Positions 1 through 8,903 of a DNA stretch of 64,000 bases are shown here, one piece after another. The stretch is from Actinomycetota bacterium. Lineage in GTDB: Bacteria > Actinomycetota > Acidimicrobiia > Acidimicrobiales > CADCSY01. How positions within the stretch are numbered: the first letter of the stretch is position 1; every line of letters starts with the position of its first letter. Position numbers and translations under genes: made by a program. The stretch covers positions 20,852-84,851 of the forward strand of contig SIRW01000090.1 in assembly GCA_004366205.1 (NCBI GenBank). Direction: 5' to 3'. The notes under the pieces were generated by a model, which saw only the letters and a list, made by a program, of their open reading frames with translations, searched no databases and was not told the origin of the DNA.

Positions 1-1
1 C

Positions 2-1315
2 GTGCTCGACACGTCGGCGCTGATCTCCGACCCCGAGGCGCTGTTCGCCTTCCCCGGTGACGAGGCCGTGATCCCCCTCACCGTCGTGGAGGAGCTCGAC
101 CACCACAAGACCCGCGTCGACGACGTCGGGCGGGCCGCCCGTGAGGTCATCAGGCGGATCGAGGAGCTGCGGTGCGCCCACGGCGGCGACATCCGCCGGG
201 CGGTCCCCCTGCCGGGTGGCGGCACCCTGCGGATCGAGACCAGCGGCCTGCACCTCGACGAGCTCCGGGCGCACGGGCTCGATCCCGCCAAGGCCGACAA
301 CCGAATCCTGGCCGCCGCCCTCGGCGCGGCCGGCGGCGGCACCGTCACCCTCGTCTCGAACGACGCAGCCCTGCGGATCAAAGCCGCCCAGCTCGGCATC
401 GAGGCCCGGGAGCACCAGCGGGGTCCCGCCCGACCAGCCGGCGTGCCGGCCGCCGGCTGGTCGAGCCTCGAGGTGAGCTCCGCGCTCATCGACCGGATCT
501 ACGAGGCGGGCTCCGCCCCGATCGCCGAGCTGGCCGCCAGCGACGCCGCCTCCTGCTCCGAGCTGGCGGCCAACGAGTACGCCGTGCTCCGGGCCGGCAG
601 CCAGTCCGCGCTCGCCCGCCGCCGCAACGGGTGCCTGACCGCCTTGGGCCGGTCCGCGGAGGCGTGGGGCCTGCGTCCCCGCGGCAAGGAGCAGCAGTTC
701 GCCCTCGACCTGCTCCTCGACCCTGACGTGCGGGTCGTCGCCCTCGACGGGCTCGCCGGCACCGGCAAGACGATCCTGGCCTTGGCCGCGGGCCTCGAGC
801 AGGTGATGGAGCGCCCGGTGTACGACAAGGTCGCCGTCTACCGGCCGGTCGTGCCCGTCGGCAAGGCCGAGCTCGGCTACCTGCCCGGCACGCTCGCCGA
901 GAAGCTCGACCCGTGGATGGCGGCGATCACCGACGCGCTGGTCGCCATGACCGAGCGCCGGAGCCACGCCGACGCGCTCGCCACCCTCGACGAGCTCACC
1001 GGCCGGGGGAAGCTGACGATGGAGGCGGTGACGTTCTTGCGCGGCCGGTCGCTGCTCGGCACCTACGTCCTGGTCGACGAGGCCCAGAACCTCGAGCCCA
1101 CCACGTTGAAGACGATCCTCACCCGGGTCGGTGAGGGCACCAAGGTCGTGCTCACCGGCGACACGAGCCAGATCGACGCGCCCTACGTCTCTGAGCGGAC
1201 GAACGCCATCTCGGTGCTCATCGACGCCTTCGCCGGGCAGGCGTGCTTCGGGCACGTGCGGCTCACGGCCTGCGAGCGCAGCGAAGTGGCGTCGCTCGCC
1301 GCCGAGCTGCTGTAG
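2..1315 (+). CDS. PIN domain-PhoH family ATPase, 5' end outside the window
   Basis: The visible 437 residues combine an N-terminal PIN-type nuclease fold (opening LDTSAL, later DNRILAAAL and SNDAALR, about residues 1-135) with a C-terminal PhoH/NTPase domain (about 215-437) holding Walker A GTGKT near residue 255 and Walker B LVDEAQN near 357. Known relatives (YlaK/PhoH2 type) couple an RNA helicase or ATPase to a PIN ribonuclease. The first codon in the window is GTG, but relatives normally carry a few residues before the VLDTS strand, so the true start probably lies before base 1. The substrate cannot be read from sequence. The gene converges on the leftward 1333-2575 operon with a 17-base gap. 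Confidence 0.9.
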   Translation: MLDTSALISDPEALFAFPGDEAVIPLTVVEELDHHKTRVDDVGRAAREVIRRIEELRCAHGGDIRRAVPLPGGGTLRIETSGLHLDELRAHGLDPAKADNRILAAALGAAGGGTVTLVSNDAALRIKAAQLGIEAREHQRGPARPAGVPAAGWSSLEVSSALIDRIYEAGSAPIAELAASDAASCSELAANEYAVLRAGSQSALARRRNGCLTALGRSAEAWGLRPRGKEQQFALDLLLDPDVRVVALDGLAGTGKTILALAAGLEQVMERPVYDKVAVYRPVVPVGKAELGYLPGTLAEKLDPWMAAITDALVAMTERRSHADALATLDELTGRGKLTMEAVTFLRGRSLLGTYVLVDEAQNLEPTTLKTILTRVGEGTKVVLTGDTSQIDAPYVSERTNAISVLIDAFAGQACFGHVRLTACERSEVASLAAELL

Positions 1316-1332
1316 CGGCGAGCGCCGTCCCG

Positions 1333-1674
1333 TCAGGCGACGGCCACCAGCGCCGCGACCGTGAGCACGGTGAGCACGCCGAACATGGCTGCCGGCCCGG
1401 CCTCCCGGCGGGCGAGGAAGTACCCGGGGCTCTGGATCACCGTGTACAGGAGCATCCCGAGCGCCACGAGGAGCAGCTCCGGGCCCCCTCCGGTGAGCAC
1501 GACCCCGCCGGCGACGACGAGCAGCCCGGCCGCCAGCAGCTCGGCGGTGATGTGCAGCCCGATCTCCGCCGGCGCCCGGTCCGCTCGGCGCAGCACCCCG
1601 GCGCGCAGCTCGACGGCCCACCACCCGAGCATGAGCAGGCCGACGGCGATGGCGAACCAGGCGCTCACCGTCAC
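1333..1674 (-). CDS. small membrane protein, three to four helices
   Basis: This 113-residue protein is mostly hydrophobic, with membrane segments near residues 3-22, 40-65, 68-85 and 95-113. I do not recognise the family. Its GTG start overlaps the stop of the preceding gene in a GTGA quartet (1671-1674), so it is the third member of a translationally coupled operon with the CoA-binding protein and another membrane protein. The context suggests a shared membrane role that cannot be named. Confidence 0.75.
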   Translation of the reverse strand: MTVSAWFAIAVGLLMLGWWAVELRAGVLRRADRAPAEIGLHITAELLAAGLLVVAGGVVLTGGGPELLLVALGMLLYTVIQSPGYFLARREAGPAAMFGVLTVLTVAALVAVA

Positions 1675-2105
1675 GCGCGCCGGGGGCCCGAACCCACCGC
1701 CAGCGCCACGATCGCGAGTCCGTAGGCCGCGAAGAGCGGCTGCAACCAGGACACCAGCCCGATGAAGCCGACCTGCACCACGATCCAGCCGACCAGCACC
1801 ACGCCCACGACGAGGTGACCGCCGTCCGCCCACGGCCGGCGGGCGGCGGCGCCGAGGGCGACCGCGACCGGCAGCACGCCGATGAGCACGCCGAGCGCCG
1901 TCCCGGCGAGCACGGGACTGGCCAGAGGCAGCTCCGCCGTCGACGGGCCCAGGTCGGTCCACCCCGTCAGGAGACCGAGGGCCCCGCCGAGCGCACCGAC
2001 AGCGAGGAGCGCCTCGAGCCCGACCAGCGCTCGGATCCGGGCGGGAAGCCGCTCGTGGTCCCGGTGCTCGGGCAGGGCCGGGGCGCTCTCCGCCGCCGTG
2101 CTCAC
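1671..2105 (-). CDS. hypothetical membrane protein, four helices
   Basis: A 144-residue protein with a charged N-terminus and about four hydrophobic helices (near residues 22-42, 50-72, 86-108 and 116-138). I do not recognise the family. The GTG start at 2105 is chosen because it forms a GTGA overlap with the stop of the CoA-binding gene; the open frame continues upstream, but only as arginine/proline-rich shadow sequence. The downstream gene is coupled to it in the same way. Confidence 0.75.
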   Translation of the reverse strand: MSTAAESAPALPEHRDHERLPARIRALVGLEALLAVGALGGALGLLTGWTDLGPSTAELPLASPVLAGTALGVLIGVLPVAVALGAAARRPWADGGHLVVGVVLVGWIVVQVGFIGLVSWLQPLFAAYGLAIVALAVGSGPRRA

Positions 2106-2575
2106 GCCACCCTCGCCAGCGAGCCGTTGAGCTGGCGCGCCTTGCGGTGCAGGCGGTGGAACCAGCCGACGGGCTGGAGGAACATCAACGGGCAGGCGCC
2201 CGGGACGACCGCCACGCCGGCGGCCTCGCACAGCCGCACGGCTTCGTGCGAGAGCGCACCGGGGCCGCCGATGCCCTTGAACAGCCACACGCGCTCGACG
2301 CCTCGCTCGATGCACGACCGCACGACGTCCACCGCCGCGTCCGGACCGACCACGACGACGACACCGTCCAGGGGCCCGGGGACGGCGGCGAGGCCGGGGG
2401 GGCACGGGACGCCGTCGATCGTCCCGGCGGTCGGATGGACCGGGACGGCGTCGTACCCGCGGTCACGGAAGGCCTGGTAGATCGTGCGGCCGAAGCTGTC
2501 CTTGCGGTCCGCGACGCCCACCACGGCGATGCGCCGCTGCGCCAGGAACTCCTCGACGACCTCAGGATCGATCAT
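2102..2575 (-). CDS. CoA-binding domain protein (YccU type)
   Basis: This 157-residue single-domain Rossmann protein has the CoA_binding opening RRIAVVGVADRKDSFGR, a second strand YDAVPVHPTAG, and the GIGGPGA loop followed by PGACPLMF near the C-terminus. That matches the YccU-like family, which binds CoA and otherwise has no firmly known activity. The ATG at 2575 is preferred over the in-frame start at 2611 because GGAGG lies just before it. It is the first gene of a three-gene operon with two membrane proteins. The conserved histidine of acyl-CoA synthetases is not expected in this short form. Confidence 0.88.
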   Translation of the reverse strand: MIDPEVVEEFLAQRRIAVVGVADRKDSFGRTIYQAFRDRGYDAVPVHPTAGTIDGVPCPPGLAAVPGPLDGVVVVVGPDAAVDVVRSCIERGVERVWLFKGIGGPGALSHEAVRLCEAAGVAVVPGACPLMFLQPVGWFHRLHRKARQLNGSLARVA

Positions 2576-2760
2576 CCGACCACCTCCGGAGCGCGTGACC
2601 CCGGCGCGCACGGTGGCTGCCCGGAGCCGCTTGCCGTCCCCATGGTGCGCCTCCGGCGAACCGACCGACAGGGCCCTAGGTCACATCGTGACGTTCGCCC
2701 CTACTGCGGCGGGCAGCGTGGTGCGACGCTTGGGGTCCACCCAACTGACCGGGAGGCCCC

Positions 2761-3162
2761 GTGCACCTGACCGAGCACGCACCGTTCGTCCGGCACGCCA
2801 TCGCCGCAGGCGCCGCCCTGATGGCCGCCGTCTACGTCCTCATCGCCACGAACGTGATCACGGTGATGGAAGATCAGGCCACCGCCAGCCCCGTGCCGCC
2901 GATCGTCGCTGCCGCCCTCCTCGGCACCTTCGCGACGGCCCTGTTGGTCTCGCACCGGCGCGCCGTGCTCGCGGGCGGCGCCGGTCTGCAGGTCGTGATG
3001 ATCCTCCTGTACCTCCTGGTCGGGACCGAGCGGGTGCCGGCCTTCGAGCCGTGGGGCGTCGGATTGAAGGTCGCCCAGCTCGTTGTCCTGGCGCTGCTGC
3101 TCGCCCTGCTCCTCCCCCGGCGCCACCCTGCAGGCGGCGGGACGGCCCGCCTCGCCCACTGA
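2761..3162 (+). CDS. hypothetical four-helix membrane protein
   Basis: A 133-residue protein starting at GTG, with four hydrophobic segments (near residues 15-32, 45-60, 70-90 and 103-122) joined by short loops and an arginine-rich tail. I do not recognise the family. It is a lone rightward gene between two leftward units, with the divergent CoA-binding operon upstream and the penicillin-binding protein gene converging 19 bases downstream. Confidence 0.65.
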   Translation: MHLTEHAPFVRHAIAAGAALMAAVYVLIATNVITVMEDQATASPVPPIVAAALLGTFATALLVSHRRAVLAGGAGLQVVMILLYLLVGTERVPAFEPWGVGLKVAQLVVLALLLALLLPRRHPAGGGTARLAH

Positions 3163-3181
3163 CCCCTCGGCCGGCGGGCCG

Positions 3182-4927
3182 TCACAGCCGGCTGAGGAAG
3201 TCCCGGGCGATCGGCGCCGCCACGGCGCCGCCGAACCCCGCGTCCTCGACGACCACGGCGAAGGCCAGGTCACCCCGGAAGCCGATGAACCAGGCGTGGG
3301 TGCGGGGCGGCACCGCCGTGCCGAACTCGGCCGTGCCGGTCTTGCCGGCGACGACCTGGCCGGGGATCCGGGCGCTGGTCCCCGTCCCGGTCTCCACCGC
3401 GTCGACCATCAACGCGCCGAGCGTGAGCATGGTGGCAGGGTCGAGCGGGGCCAGCTGCGCCTCCACCGCCGGCGGTTGGCCGGTCACGAAGGTCGGCGGG
3501 TTCCAGCCCCCACCGGCGACGGCGGCGGCCACCGAGGCCAGGTGCAGGGGGCTCGTCTCGACCCGGCCCTGTCCGATGGCCGCCATGACCTGCTCGACGA
3601 CGGAAGCGGGCTCCGGGAAGCTCCCGCCGGGCCCTCCGAGTCCTGTCGGGTCGCCGTGGTTGAACCCGAACGACTCGGCGGCGGCGACGAGCTCCTCGGC
3701 ACCGAGCTCGGCGGCCAGCTCCACGAAGGTCGTGTTGCACGACTCCGAGAACGCGACCCGGAAGGGGACGTCGCCGTGCCCGGTGCTGCCGGCGTTGCTC
3801 ACCCGGCGGCCACCCACGGTGGTGGTGGCCGGGCACGGCACGACCTGCTCCGGGGTGACGCCGCTCCTCAGCAGGGCGGCGGTGGTCACGACCTTGAAGG
3901 TGGAACCCGGCGGGTAGCGCCCCAGCACGGCCCGGTTGAACCCGGCGGTCGGCCGGCTGACGACGGCCCGGACCGCGCCGGTCCCGGCCTCGACGGCGAC
4001 GAGCGAGGCGGCCCGCTCGCCGCCGAGCGCGGCCTCGGCCGCCGCTTGCACCCGCAAGTCGATCGTGGTCGTGACCGGCTCGGGCACCTCGGCGGGGAAC
4101 CGGTGCAGGGTGATGGGCGGCGCGTCGCCGGCGAGCAGCAGGACGGCGCCCCCGGGACGGCCGGCGAGGCGCCGCTCGAGCGCCCGCTGGAGGGCGCTGC
4201 GCCCGGCCCGGTCTCCGGGCAGGTAGGGCTCGCCGAGCGCAGCGGCGGCCTCCTCGTCGAGCTCACCGACGCTGCCGACGACGTGGTTGCGAACCACGAC
4301 CGACGCCGCCGAGTCCGTGCCCGAGATCGGGGTGCCGTCGGCCGCCAGCAGCGGCGCCCGCTCCGGCCACGCCCGCTCCCGCCCGAGCGCGGCGCCCTCC
4401 TCGCCCAGGGCGGGGTGCAGGGCGGCCGGCGACCATCGCACCAGCCACTCGGTCCCCGTCTCGCCGACGCCGTCACCGTCGAGCGCACCGGTGCGCACCA
4501 GGTTGAGGTGCCCGGAGTAGCGCCACGTGCCCAAGCCGGCGAGGTCGAGCTCGGCGGTGAAGGGCACCCGGCCCCGGTCCTCCGCCCGCAGGGCCTCGCC
4601 GGCCTCGAACCGCATCGACCGCACGTCGAGGGCGGCGACGAACGCGTCGAGGCCAGCAGCGACGGCCTCCCGGTCGCCGGTGCTGAGCCGGGTCAGCTCG
4701 TCCTCGTCGCGCGCCGCCAGCGCGGCCAGCCACGCCTCGGCGGCCTCGGCGACGGGCCCGGGATCCGGCGGCGTCGCCGCCCGGCCGGCGAGGTTGGAGC
4801 CCGGCAGCAGCGTCACGAGTCCGATCAGCAGCGTGGCGGCGACGAGCGCGCCGGCGACGGCGACGAGCGTCGCGTTGGGCTCGGGGCCCGGTGCCGGGGG
4901 GTCGTGGGGGGTCGCCGTGTCGTTCAC
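3182..4927 (-). CDS. class B penicillin-binding protein (transpeptidase) with NTF2-like domain
   Basis: A membrane-anchored peptidoglycan transpeptidase of 581 residues. After a short cytoplasmic tail there is one membrane helix (about residues 20-42 from this start), then a MecA_N/NTF2-like domain (about 60-185), a linker and the transpeptidase domain. The three catalytic motifs are intact: STFK with the nucleophilic serine, SCN, and KTG near the C-terminus, so it should acylate with beta-lactams. The GTG at 4927 is preferred to the GTG at 4990 because the extra 21 residues are low quality and a CATACT hexamer (minus strand, 4958-4963) lies between them. Neither start has a good ribosome-binding site. 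No rodA/ftsW partner is adjacent. Confidence 0.92.
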   Translation of the reverse strand: MNDTATPHDPPAPGPEPNATLVAVAGALVAATLLIGLVTLLPGSNLAGRAATPPDPGPVAEAAEAWLAALAARDEDELTRLSTGDREAVAAGLDAFVAALDVRSMRFEAGEALRAEDRGRVPFTAELDLAGLGTWRYSGHLNLVRTGALDGDGVGETGTEWLVRWSPAALHPALGEEGAALGRERAWPERAPLLAADGTPISGTDSAASVVVRNHVVGSVGELDEEAAAALGEPYLPGDRAGRSALQRALERRLAGRPGGAVLLLAGDAPPITLHRFPAEVPEPVTTTIDLRVQAAAEAALGGERAASLVAVEAGTGAVRAVVSRPTAGFNRAVLGRYPPGSTFKVVTTAALLRSGVTPEQVVPCPATTTVGGRRVSNAGSTGHGDVPFRVAFSESCNTTFVELAAELGAEELVAAAESFGFNHGDPTGLGGPGGSFPEPASVVEQVMAAIGQGRVETSPLHLASVAAAVAGGGWNPPTFVTGQPPAVEAQLAPLDPATMLTLGALMVDAVETGTGTSARIPGQVVAGKTGTAEFGTAVPPRTHAWFIGFRGDLAFAVVVEDAGFGGAVAAPIARDFLSRL

Positions 4928-5032
4928 GTCGTCGGTCGTCTGCGGACGGAACGTGCAGTATGGCGGCACCGTCGCCTGTCGCGGCGGCACGCACGGGGCG
5001 GCCCGCGCCGCTCGCGCCCGCTGTCCGCCCCG

Positions 5033-6964
5033 TCAGCCCGTGCGGCCGGTTGCCGCCTCGCACTCGGCCTCGGCGGCGATGGCGGCGAGCACGGCACGGG
5101 CCTCGGCGGGGTCCTTGGTGCGGCGCATCGGGGGCAGGCTGCGCACGAGCGTCCAGCGGTAGCCGGCGCTGGCGAGCCGGCGGTCGAGCACCGCCACCAC
5201 GCCGCGGTCGCTGGCCGAGCGGATGAGCCGGCCGGCGCCCTGGGCGAGGAGGATGGCGGCACGGGGCAGGTCGACGGCCTCGAAGGCGTTGCGGCGCTGC
5301 CGGGTGGCGGCCTCGCGCCGGGCCTGGGCGAGGGGGTCGTCGGGCCGGCTGAACGGCAACCGGTCGATCGTGACCAGCGAGCACGTGCGTCCGGGGGCGT
5401 CGAAGCCCTGCCAGAACCCCATGGTGGCGAACAGCGACGCCGACTCGTCCGCCAGGAACTCCGACACCAGCAGCGGCCGGGGCATCCGGTCCTGCACCAG
5501 CACCGGCCCGGGCGCGCGGCCGTCGGCGTGCTCGGCCGCCGCCTCCATCGCCCGGCGGCTGGTGAACAGCGCCAGCGTCCGCCCCCCTGCTGCGGCGATG
5601 AGCTCGGTGAGCTCGGCGCGCATGGCGTCCTCATAGCCGGCGGCCCGGGGATCGGGCAGGTGGGCGGCGCAGTAGAGGAGGGCCTGGTGCTCGTAGTCGA
5701 ACGGGCTGCCGACGTCGAGCGTGTCGTGGTCGGACCCGGGGACCAGCCCGAGGCGCTCGGCGACGGGTGCGAAGCTGCCGCCCACCCGCAGGGTGGCGCT
5801 GGTGAGCACGACGGTCGCCTGGCCGAACAGGCCGGCGGCGAGGTCGCCCGCCACCGACACCGGCGCCACCCGGAGCTGGAGGGGCGGGCCGGCCTCGACC
5901 CACGCGACGCGCTCGGCGTCGAGCTCCGCCAGTGAGCGCAGGTCCTCGAGCAGGCCGGTGCTCAGTTGCAGCAGGCGCTCCTTGCGCGTGGCCCCCTCGC
6001 CGTCGACGTCCAGGGAACGCACCGCCGCTTGGGCGGTGGCGACGGTCTCGGCGGCCCCGGCGAGCACCCCCGTGATCGGGTCGGCGGACGGGTCCACCCG
6101 CTCGCCGGTGAAGGATTCGAGCACGTCGCCCACCCGCCGGCCGGCAGCGTCGAGCGCGGCGTGACTCTGCTCCTCGGCCGTGAACAGGCCCCGGAAGCCC
6201 CGCGCCAGGTTGGCGAACCGGCCCGGGCCCACGGCGGCGCCGAGGCTGTCGGCCATGACGTCCTCGAAGGCGTGGGCCTCGTCGACGACCACCACGTCGT
6301 GCTCGGGCAGGACCGAGCCAGCGGAGGCCAGGTGCACGCCGTAGAGGTGGCTGTTGACGACGACGATGTCGGCGGCGGCGGCACGGTGACGGGCGGCCTC
6401 GGCGAAGCAGTCGTCGCCGTGCCGGCAGCGGTGGGCCCCGGGGCACTCCCCCACGCCCACCGACACCGCCCCCCATTCGGGGTTGGACAGCGCCCAGGGC
6501 AGATCGGCCCGGTCGCCCGTGTCGGTCGTCGCCGCCCACGCCGCCAGCTCCCGGACCCGGGACCCACCCAGCCCGCCGTCGTCGAGGAGGGTCCCCTGGC
6601 GCGCCTCGCCGGTGAGCTCCGCGAGCGCGGCACGACACAGGTAGTTCGAGCGGCCCTTCAGCAGCGCGGCCTCGAAGGGCACCCCCAGGTGGCGCTCGAG
6701 GAGGGGGAGGTCGACGTGCACGAGCTGCTCCTGGAGCGCCTTGGTGGCCGTGGTCACCACGACAGAACTACCCAGGAGGACGCAGGGGACGAGGTAGGCG
6801 AACGACTTGCCGGTGCCCGTCCCTGCCTCCACCATGACGTGGCGGCGGTCGACGATCGCCCGGGCGACCGCCTCGGCCATGGCCACCTGCCCGGGGCGGG
6901 GCTCGGCGCCGGGCAGCCCGTTGATGAACCGTTCGAACTCGGCGCGCACGTCGTCTGGGGTCAC
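5033..6964 (-). CDS. ATP-dependent DNA helicase, DinG/YoaA type
   Basis: A 643-residue superfamily 2 helicase of the XPD/DinG class. It has Walker A in EAGTGTGKSFAY (residues 46-57), DEAH at 228-231, a C-terminal helicase half with an ALFTSRR motif and the QGAGRLIR arginine-finger motif. Four cysteines at 110, 174, 180 and 186 sit between the Walker A and DEAH motifs, spaced as in the 4Fe-4S domain of this class, so a cluster is likely. These enzymes unwind 5'-tailed DNA, R-loops and D-loops in repair. It lies upstream of the penicillin-binding protein gene on the same strand with about a 100-base gap, and no functional link is evident. Confidence 0.93.
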   Translation of the reverse strand: MTPDDVRAEFERFINGLPGAEPRPGQVAMAEAVARAIVDRRHVMVEAGTGTGKSFAYLVPCVLLGSSVVVTTATKALQEQLVHVDLPLLERHLGVPFEAALLKGRSNYLCRAALAELTGEARQGTLLDDGGLGGSRVRELAAWAATTDTGDRADLPWALSNPEWGAVSVGVGECPGAHRCRHGDDCFAEAARHRAAAADIVVVNSHLYGVHLASAGSVLPEHDVVVVDEAHAFEDVMADSLGAAVGPGRFANLARGFRGLFTAEEQSHAALDAAGRRVGDVLESFTGERVDPSADPITGVLAGAAETVATAQAAVRSLDVDGEGATRKERLLQLSTGLLEDLRSLAELDAERVAWVEAGPPLQLRVAPVSVAGDLAAGLFGQATVVLTSATLRVGGSFAPVAERLGLVPGSDHDTLDVGSPFDYEHQALLYCAAHLPDPRAAGYEDAMRAELTELIAAAGGRTLALFTSRRAMEAAAEHADGRAPGPVLVQDRMPRPLLVSEFLADESASLFATMGFWQGFDAPGRTCSLVTIDRLPFSRPDDPLAQARREAATRQRRNAFEAVDLPRAAILLAQGAGRLIRSASDRGVVAVLDRRLASAGYRWTLVRSLPPMRRTKDPAEARAVLAAIAAEAECEAATGRTG

Positions 6965-7030
6965 GCCCGGAGGATAGGTGCGACGTGTGTCACAGCCCGA
7001 CCGGCCGGATCACGGCAGGAGATGACGCGT

Positions 7031-7074
7031 ATCTGTCGAATCCATTAGACAGATCGTGAACGATCGCGCATACT
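7031..7074 (+). promoter_or_regulatory. whiB promoter with two inverted repeats
   Basis: A locally AT-richer block before whiB. TTAGAC (7045-7050) and CATACT (7069-7074), 18 bases apart, resemble -35 and -10 elements. ATCTGTC/GACAGAT (7031-7037 and 7048-7054) is a perfect inverted repeat spanning the -35, and GATCGT-GA-ACGATC (7052-7065) is a second perfect one in the spacer. Both look like binding sites for dimeric regulators, possibly competing because they overlap by three bases. That function is inferred. Confidence 0.5.
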
Positions 7075-7108
7075 CCTTCCGTCCCCGAAGCCCGAGGTGC
7101 CTTCCCCG

Positions 7109-7411
7109 ATGGCAGAGGTCGTCTCCCTCCATCCCGCCCCCCAGACGGACTGGATGGCCCACGCAGCCTGCAAGGGCCAGACCCACCTGTTCTTCCCCCC
7201 GCACGGCGAGCGTGAAGAGGCCCGGCTGATCCGCGAGGCCAAGGCCGCCGCCGTGTGCCGGATCTGCCCCGTCGTGCTGGAGTGCCGCGACTACGCCCGC
7301 ACGAACCGGGAGCAGGGTTGGTGGGGTGGCGAGAACGACGACAGCCGGGCCGCCGCCCGCCGCCGGGCCCTGCGCGCACCCCAGCGCGTGGCCGTCGCCG
7401 CCGAAGCCTGA
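7109..7411 (+). CDS. WhiB family iron-sulfur transcriptional regulator
   Basis: A 100-residue WhiB-like protein, an actinobacteria-specific family that binds a 4Fe-4S or 2Fe-2S cluster and works with the principal sigma factor. The four cluster cysteines are at 21, 50, 53 and 59 (C-X28-C-X2-C-X5-C). The turn motif normally written G-V/I-W-G-G appears as GWWGGEND, and the tail is basic (SRAAARRRALR), as expected for DNA contact. ATG 7109 is chosen over GTG 7097 because GAGGTG lies ten bases before it. The subclass cannot be fixed from the sequence alone. Confidence 0.95.
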   Translation: MAEVVSLHPAPQTDWMAHAACKGQTHLFFPPHGEREEARLIREAKAAAVCRICPVVLECRDYARTNREQGWWGGENDDSRAAARRRALRAPQRVAVAAEA

Positions 7412-7415
7412 CACA

Positions 7416-7435
7416 GGGCCGCCGGCGAGCGGCCC
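7416..7435. terminator. hairpin between convergent whiB and GGDEF genes
   Basis: GGGCCGC and GCGGCCC are perfect 7-base arms around a 6-base loop, lying in the 33-base gap between two converging genes. There is no T-tract, so it may be a bidirectional terminator or simply a processing/stability hairpin. Confidence 0.45.
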
Positions 7436-7444
7436 CCGACCACG

Positions 7445-8683
7445 TCAGTCCCGGTCGGCGGGTTCCCGGTTCCCGGGCGCGGCAGCCTTCGCCTCGTACA
7501 TCCGGCTGTCGGCTCGCTGCAGCAGCGTCGAGGCCTGCTCCGGCGAGGTGGCCAGCGCCCACCCGATGCTGGCGGTGACCCGGGCGGCCACGCCGGGGAC
7601 ACCCACGAGGCTCGCGAGCTCGACCTCCTCGGCGATGGCCCCGCGGATGCGCCCGGCGATCACCTCGAGCTCCTCGGGGCCCTCGAGGCCCTCGCAGAGC
7701 ACGGCGAACTCGTCGCCCCCGAGCCGGGCCACGGTGTCCTGGGCCCGGACGGCTGCCCGGAGGCGGCGGGCCAGCACCACCAGCACGTGGTCGCCGGCGT
7801 GGTGCCCCCACGTGTCGTTCACGGCCTTGAACCCGTCGAGGTCGGCGAACAGCAGCCCCAGCATGCCGCCCGAGCGGTCGAGACGGGCCGTCGCCAGGTC
7901 GAGGCGGTCCCGCAACAGGGCGCGGTTCGCCAGCCCGGTGAGGGGGTCGTGGAGCGCGAGGTGGGCCAGCCGGGCCTCGGCCTGGGCCCGCTCGATGGCG
8001 ATGGCCGCCAGGTCGCGGGCCACGACCACCGCCTCCCGGTCGCCGAGCGTCGGGGGCTCGACGATCACCGAGCCGAGCCGGCGGGAGCCGTCGGCCGAGA
8101 GCACCGGGAGCACGCCCCGGCTGCGCTCGTCGCGGCCGGCGCCGTCGTGGTCGACGAGCACGGCGCAGCGCTCATTCGGCTCGAGCTCGTGCGCCACGAA
8201 CCCCTCGATGGCCGACAGCGTCGTGGCGAGGGGCGCACCGGTCGCGATCATCCGCAGGATCCGGGCCTGGCCGTCGACGCGGCGCTCGGCTCGCACCCGG
8301 TCGGTCACGTCTCGGATCGTGACGACGATGCCCTCCACCTCGGGGTCGTCGAGCAGGTTGTTGGCCACGGCCTCGACGTGGAGGTAGTGCCCGTCGCGGT
8401 GGCGGAGGCGGAAGGTGACGGGCTGCTCGGCCCGACCCGGGCGGGCGACGACCTCGGCGAAGTACGACCAGGCGGCGTCGGCGTCGTCGGGGTGGATGAG
8501 CTCGGCGGCGTTGCGGCCGATCATCGTGCCGAACGGGTAGCCCAGCAGGTCCAGGCCCGACAGGGCCGAGTACCGGATCCGGCCGGACCCGTCGAGCACG
8601 GTGACGATGTCGTGGCTGTGACGACCCAGGATCAGGTGCCGCCGCGCCTCCTCGGCCACGTCGGCGCCTTCCACGTCGGGCAT
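7445..8683 (-). CDS. PAS-GAF-like-GGDEF diguanylate cyclase
   Basis: A 412-residue soluble sensor. An N-terminal PAS domain (about residues 12-125, with a PAC-like strand RLRHRDGHYLHVEAVANNL) is followed by a GAF-like region (about 140-235) and a GGDEF domain (about 240-400) starting DPLTGLANR and carrying the intact active site RLGGDEFAVL. It should make c-di-GMP from two GTP in response to an unknown signal. No inhibitory-site RXXD is obvious before GGDEF. ATG 8683 is chosen because the upstream open frame is low-complexity; GTG starts further up (to 8827) are possible. It is divergent from the mrp operon. Confidence 0.9.
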   Translation of the reverse strand: MPDVEGADVAEEARRHLILGRHSHDIVTVLDGSGRIRYSALSGLDLLGYPFGTMIGRNAAELIHPDDADAAWSYFAEVVARPGRAEQPVTFRLRHRDGHYLHVEAVANNLLDDPEVEGIVVTIRDVTDRVRAERRVDGQARILRMIATGAPLATTLSAIEGFVAHELEPNERCAVLVDHDGAGRDERSRGVLPVLSADGSRRLGSVIVEPPTLGDREAVVVARDLAAIAIERAQAEARLAHLALHDPLTGLANRALLRDRLDLATARLDRSGGMLGLLFADLDGFKAVNDTWGHHAGDHVLVVLARRLRAAVRAQDTVARLGGDEFAVLCEGLEGPEELEVIAGRIRGAIAEEVELASLVGVPGVAARVTASIGWALATSPEQASTLLQRADSRMYEAKAAAPGNREPADRD

Positions 8684-8903
8684 GGCCCGCGGCCGGTTCC
8701 GGAACGTGGGCGGCACGGGATCCCGCCCCTCCCCGCCGCGCCCCGCGTCAGCGGGACCGCCCGTCCGGCCGGCCGCCACGACGCCCATGATGCCCCACGC
8801 CCCGCCCCGTTGCCGGGCGACGCCCACCGGTGGCTACCATGTCGCCGCGCTGCGGCCGGGCCGACCCGGAGCGCGCGGCCCACTCCATCCCCTGGAGGCC
8901 CTC

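Noticed and set aside
3083..5935. A 950-residue rightward open frame opposite the penicillin-binding protein and helicase genes
   Set aside because: Composition is Arg/Gly/His/Pro-rich with no domain; it is the complementary-strand shadow of two well-supported genes in very GC-rich DNA.
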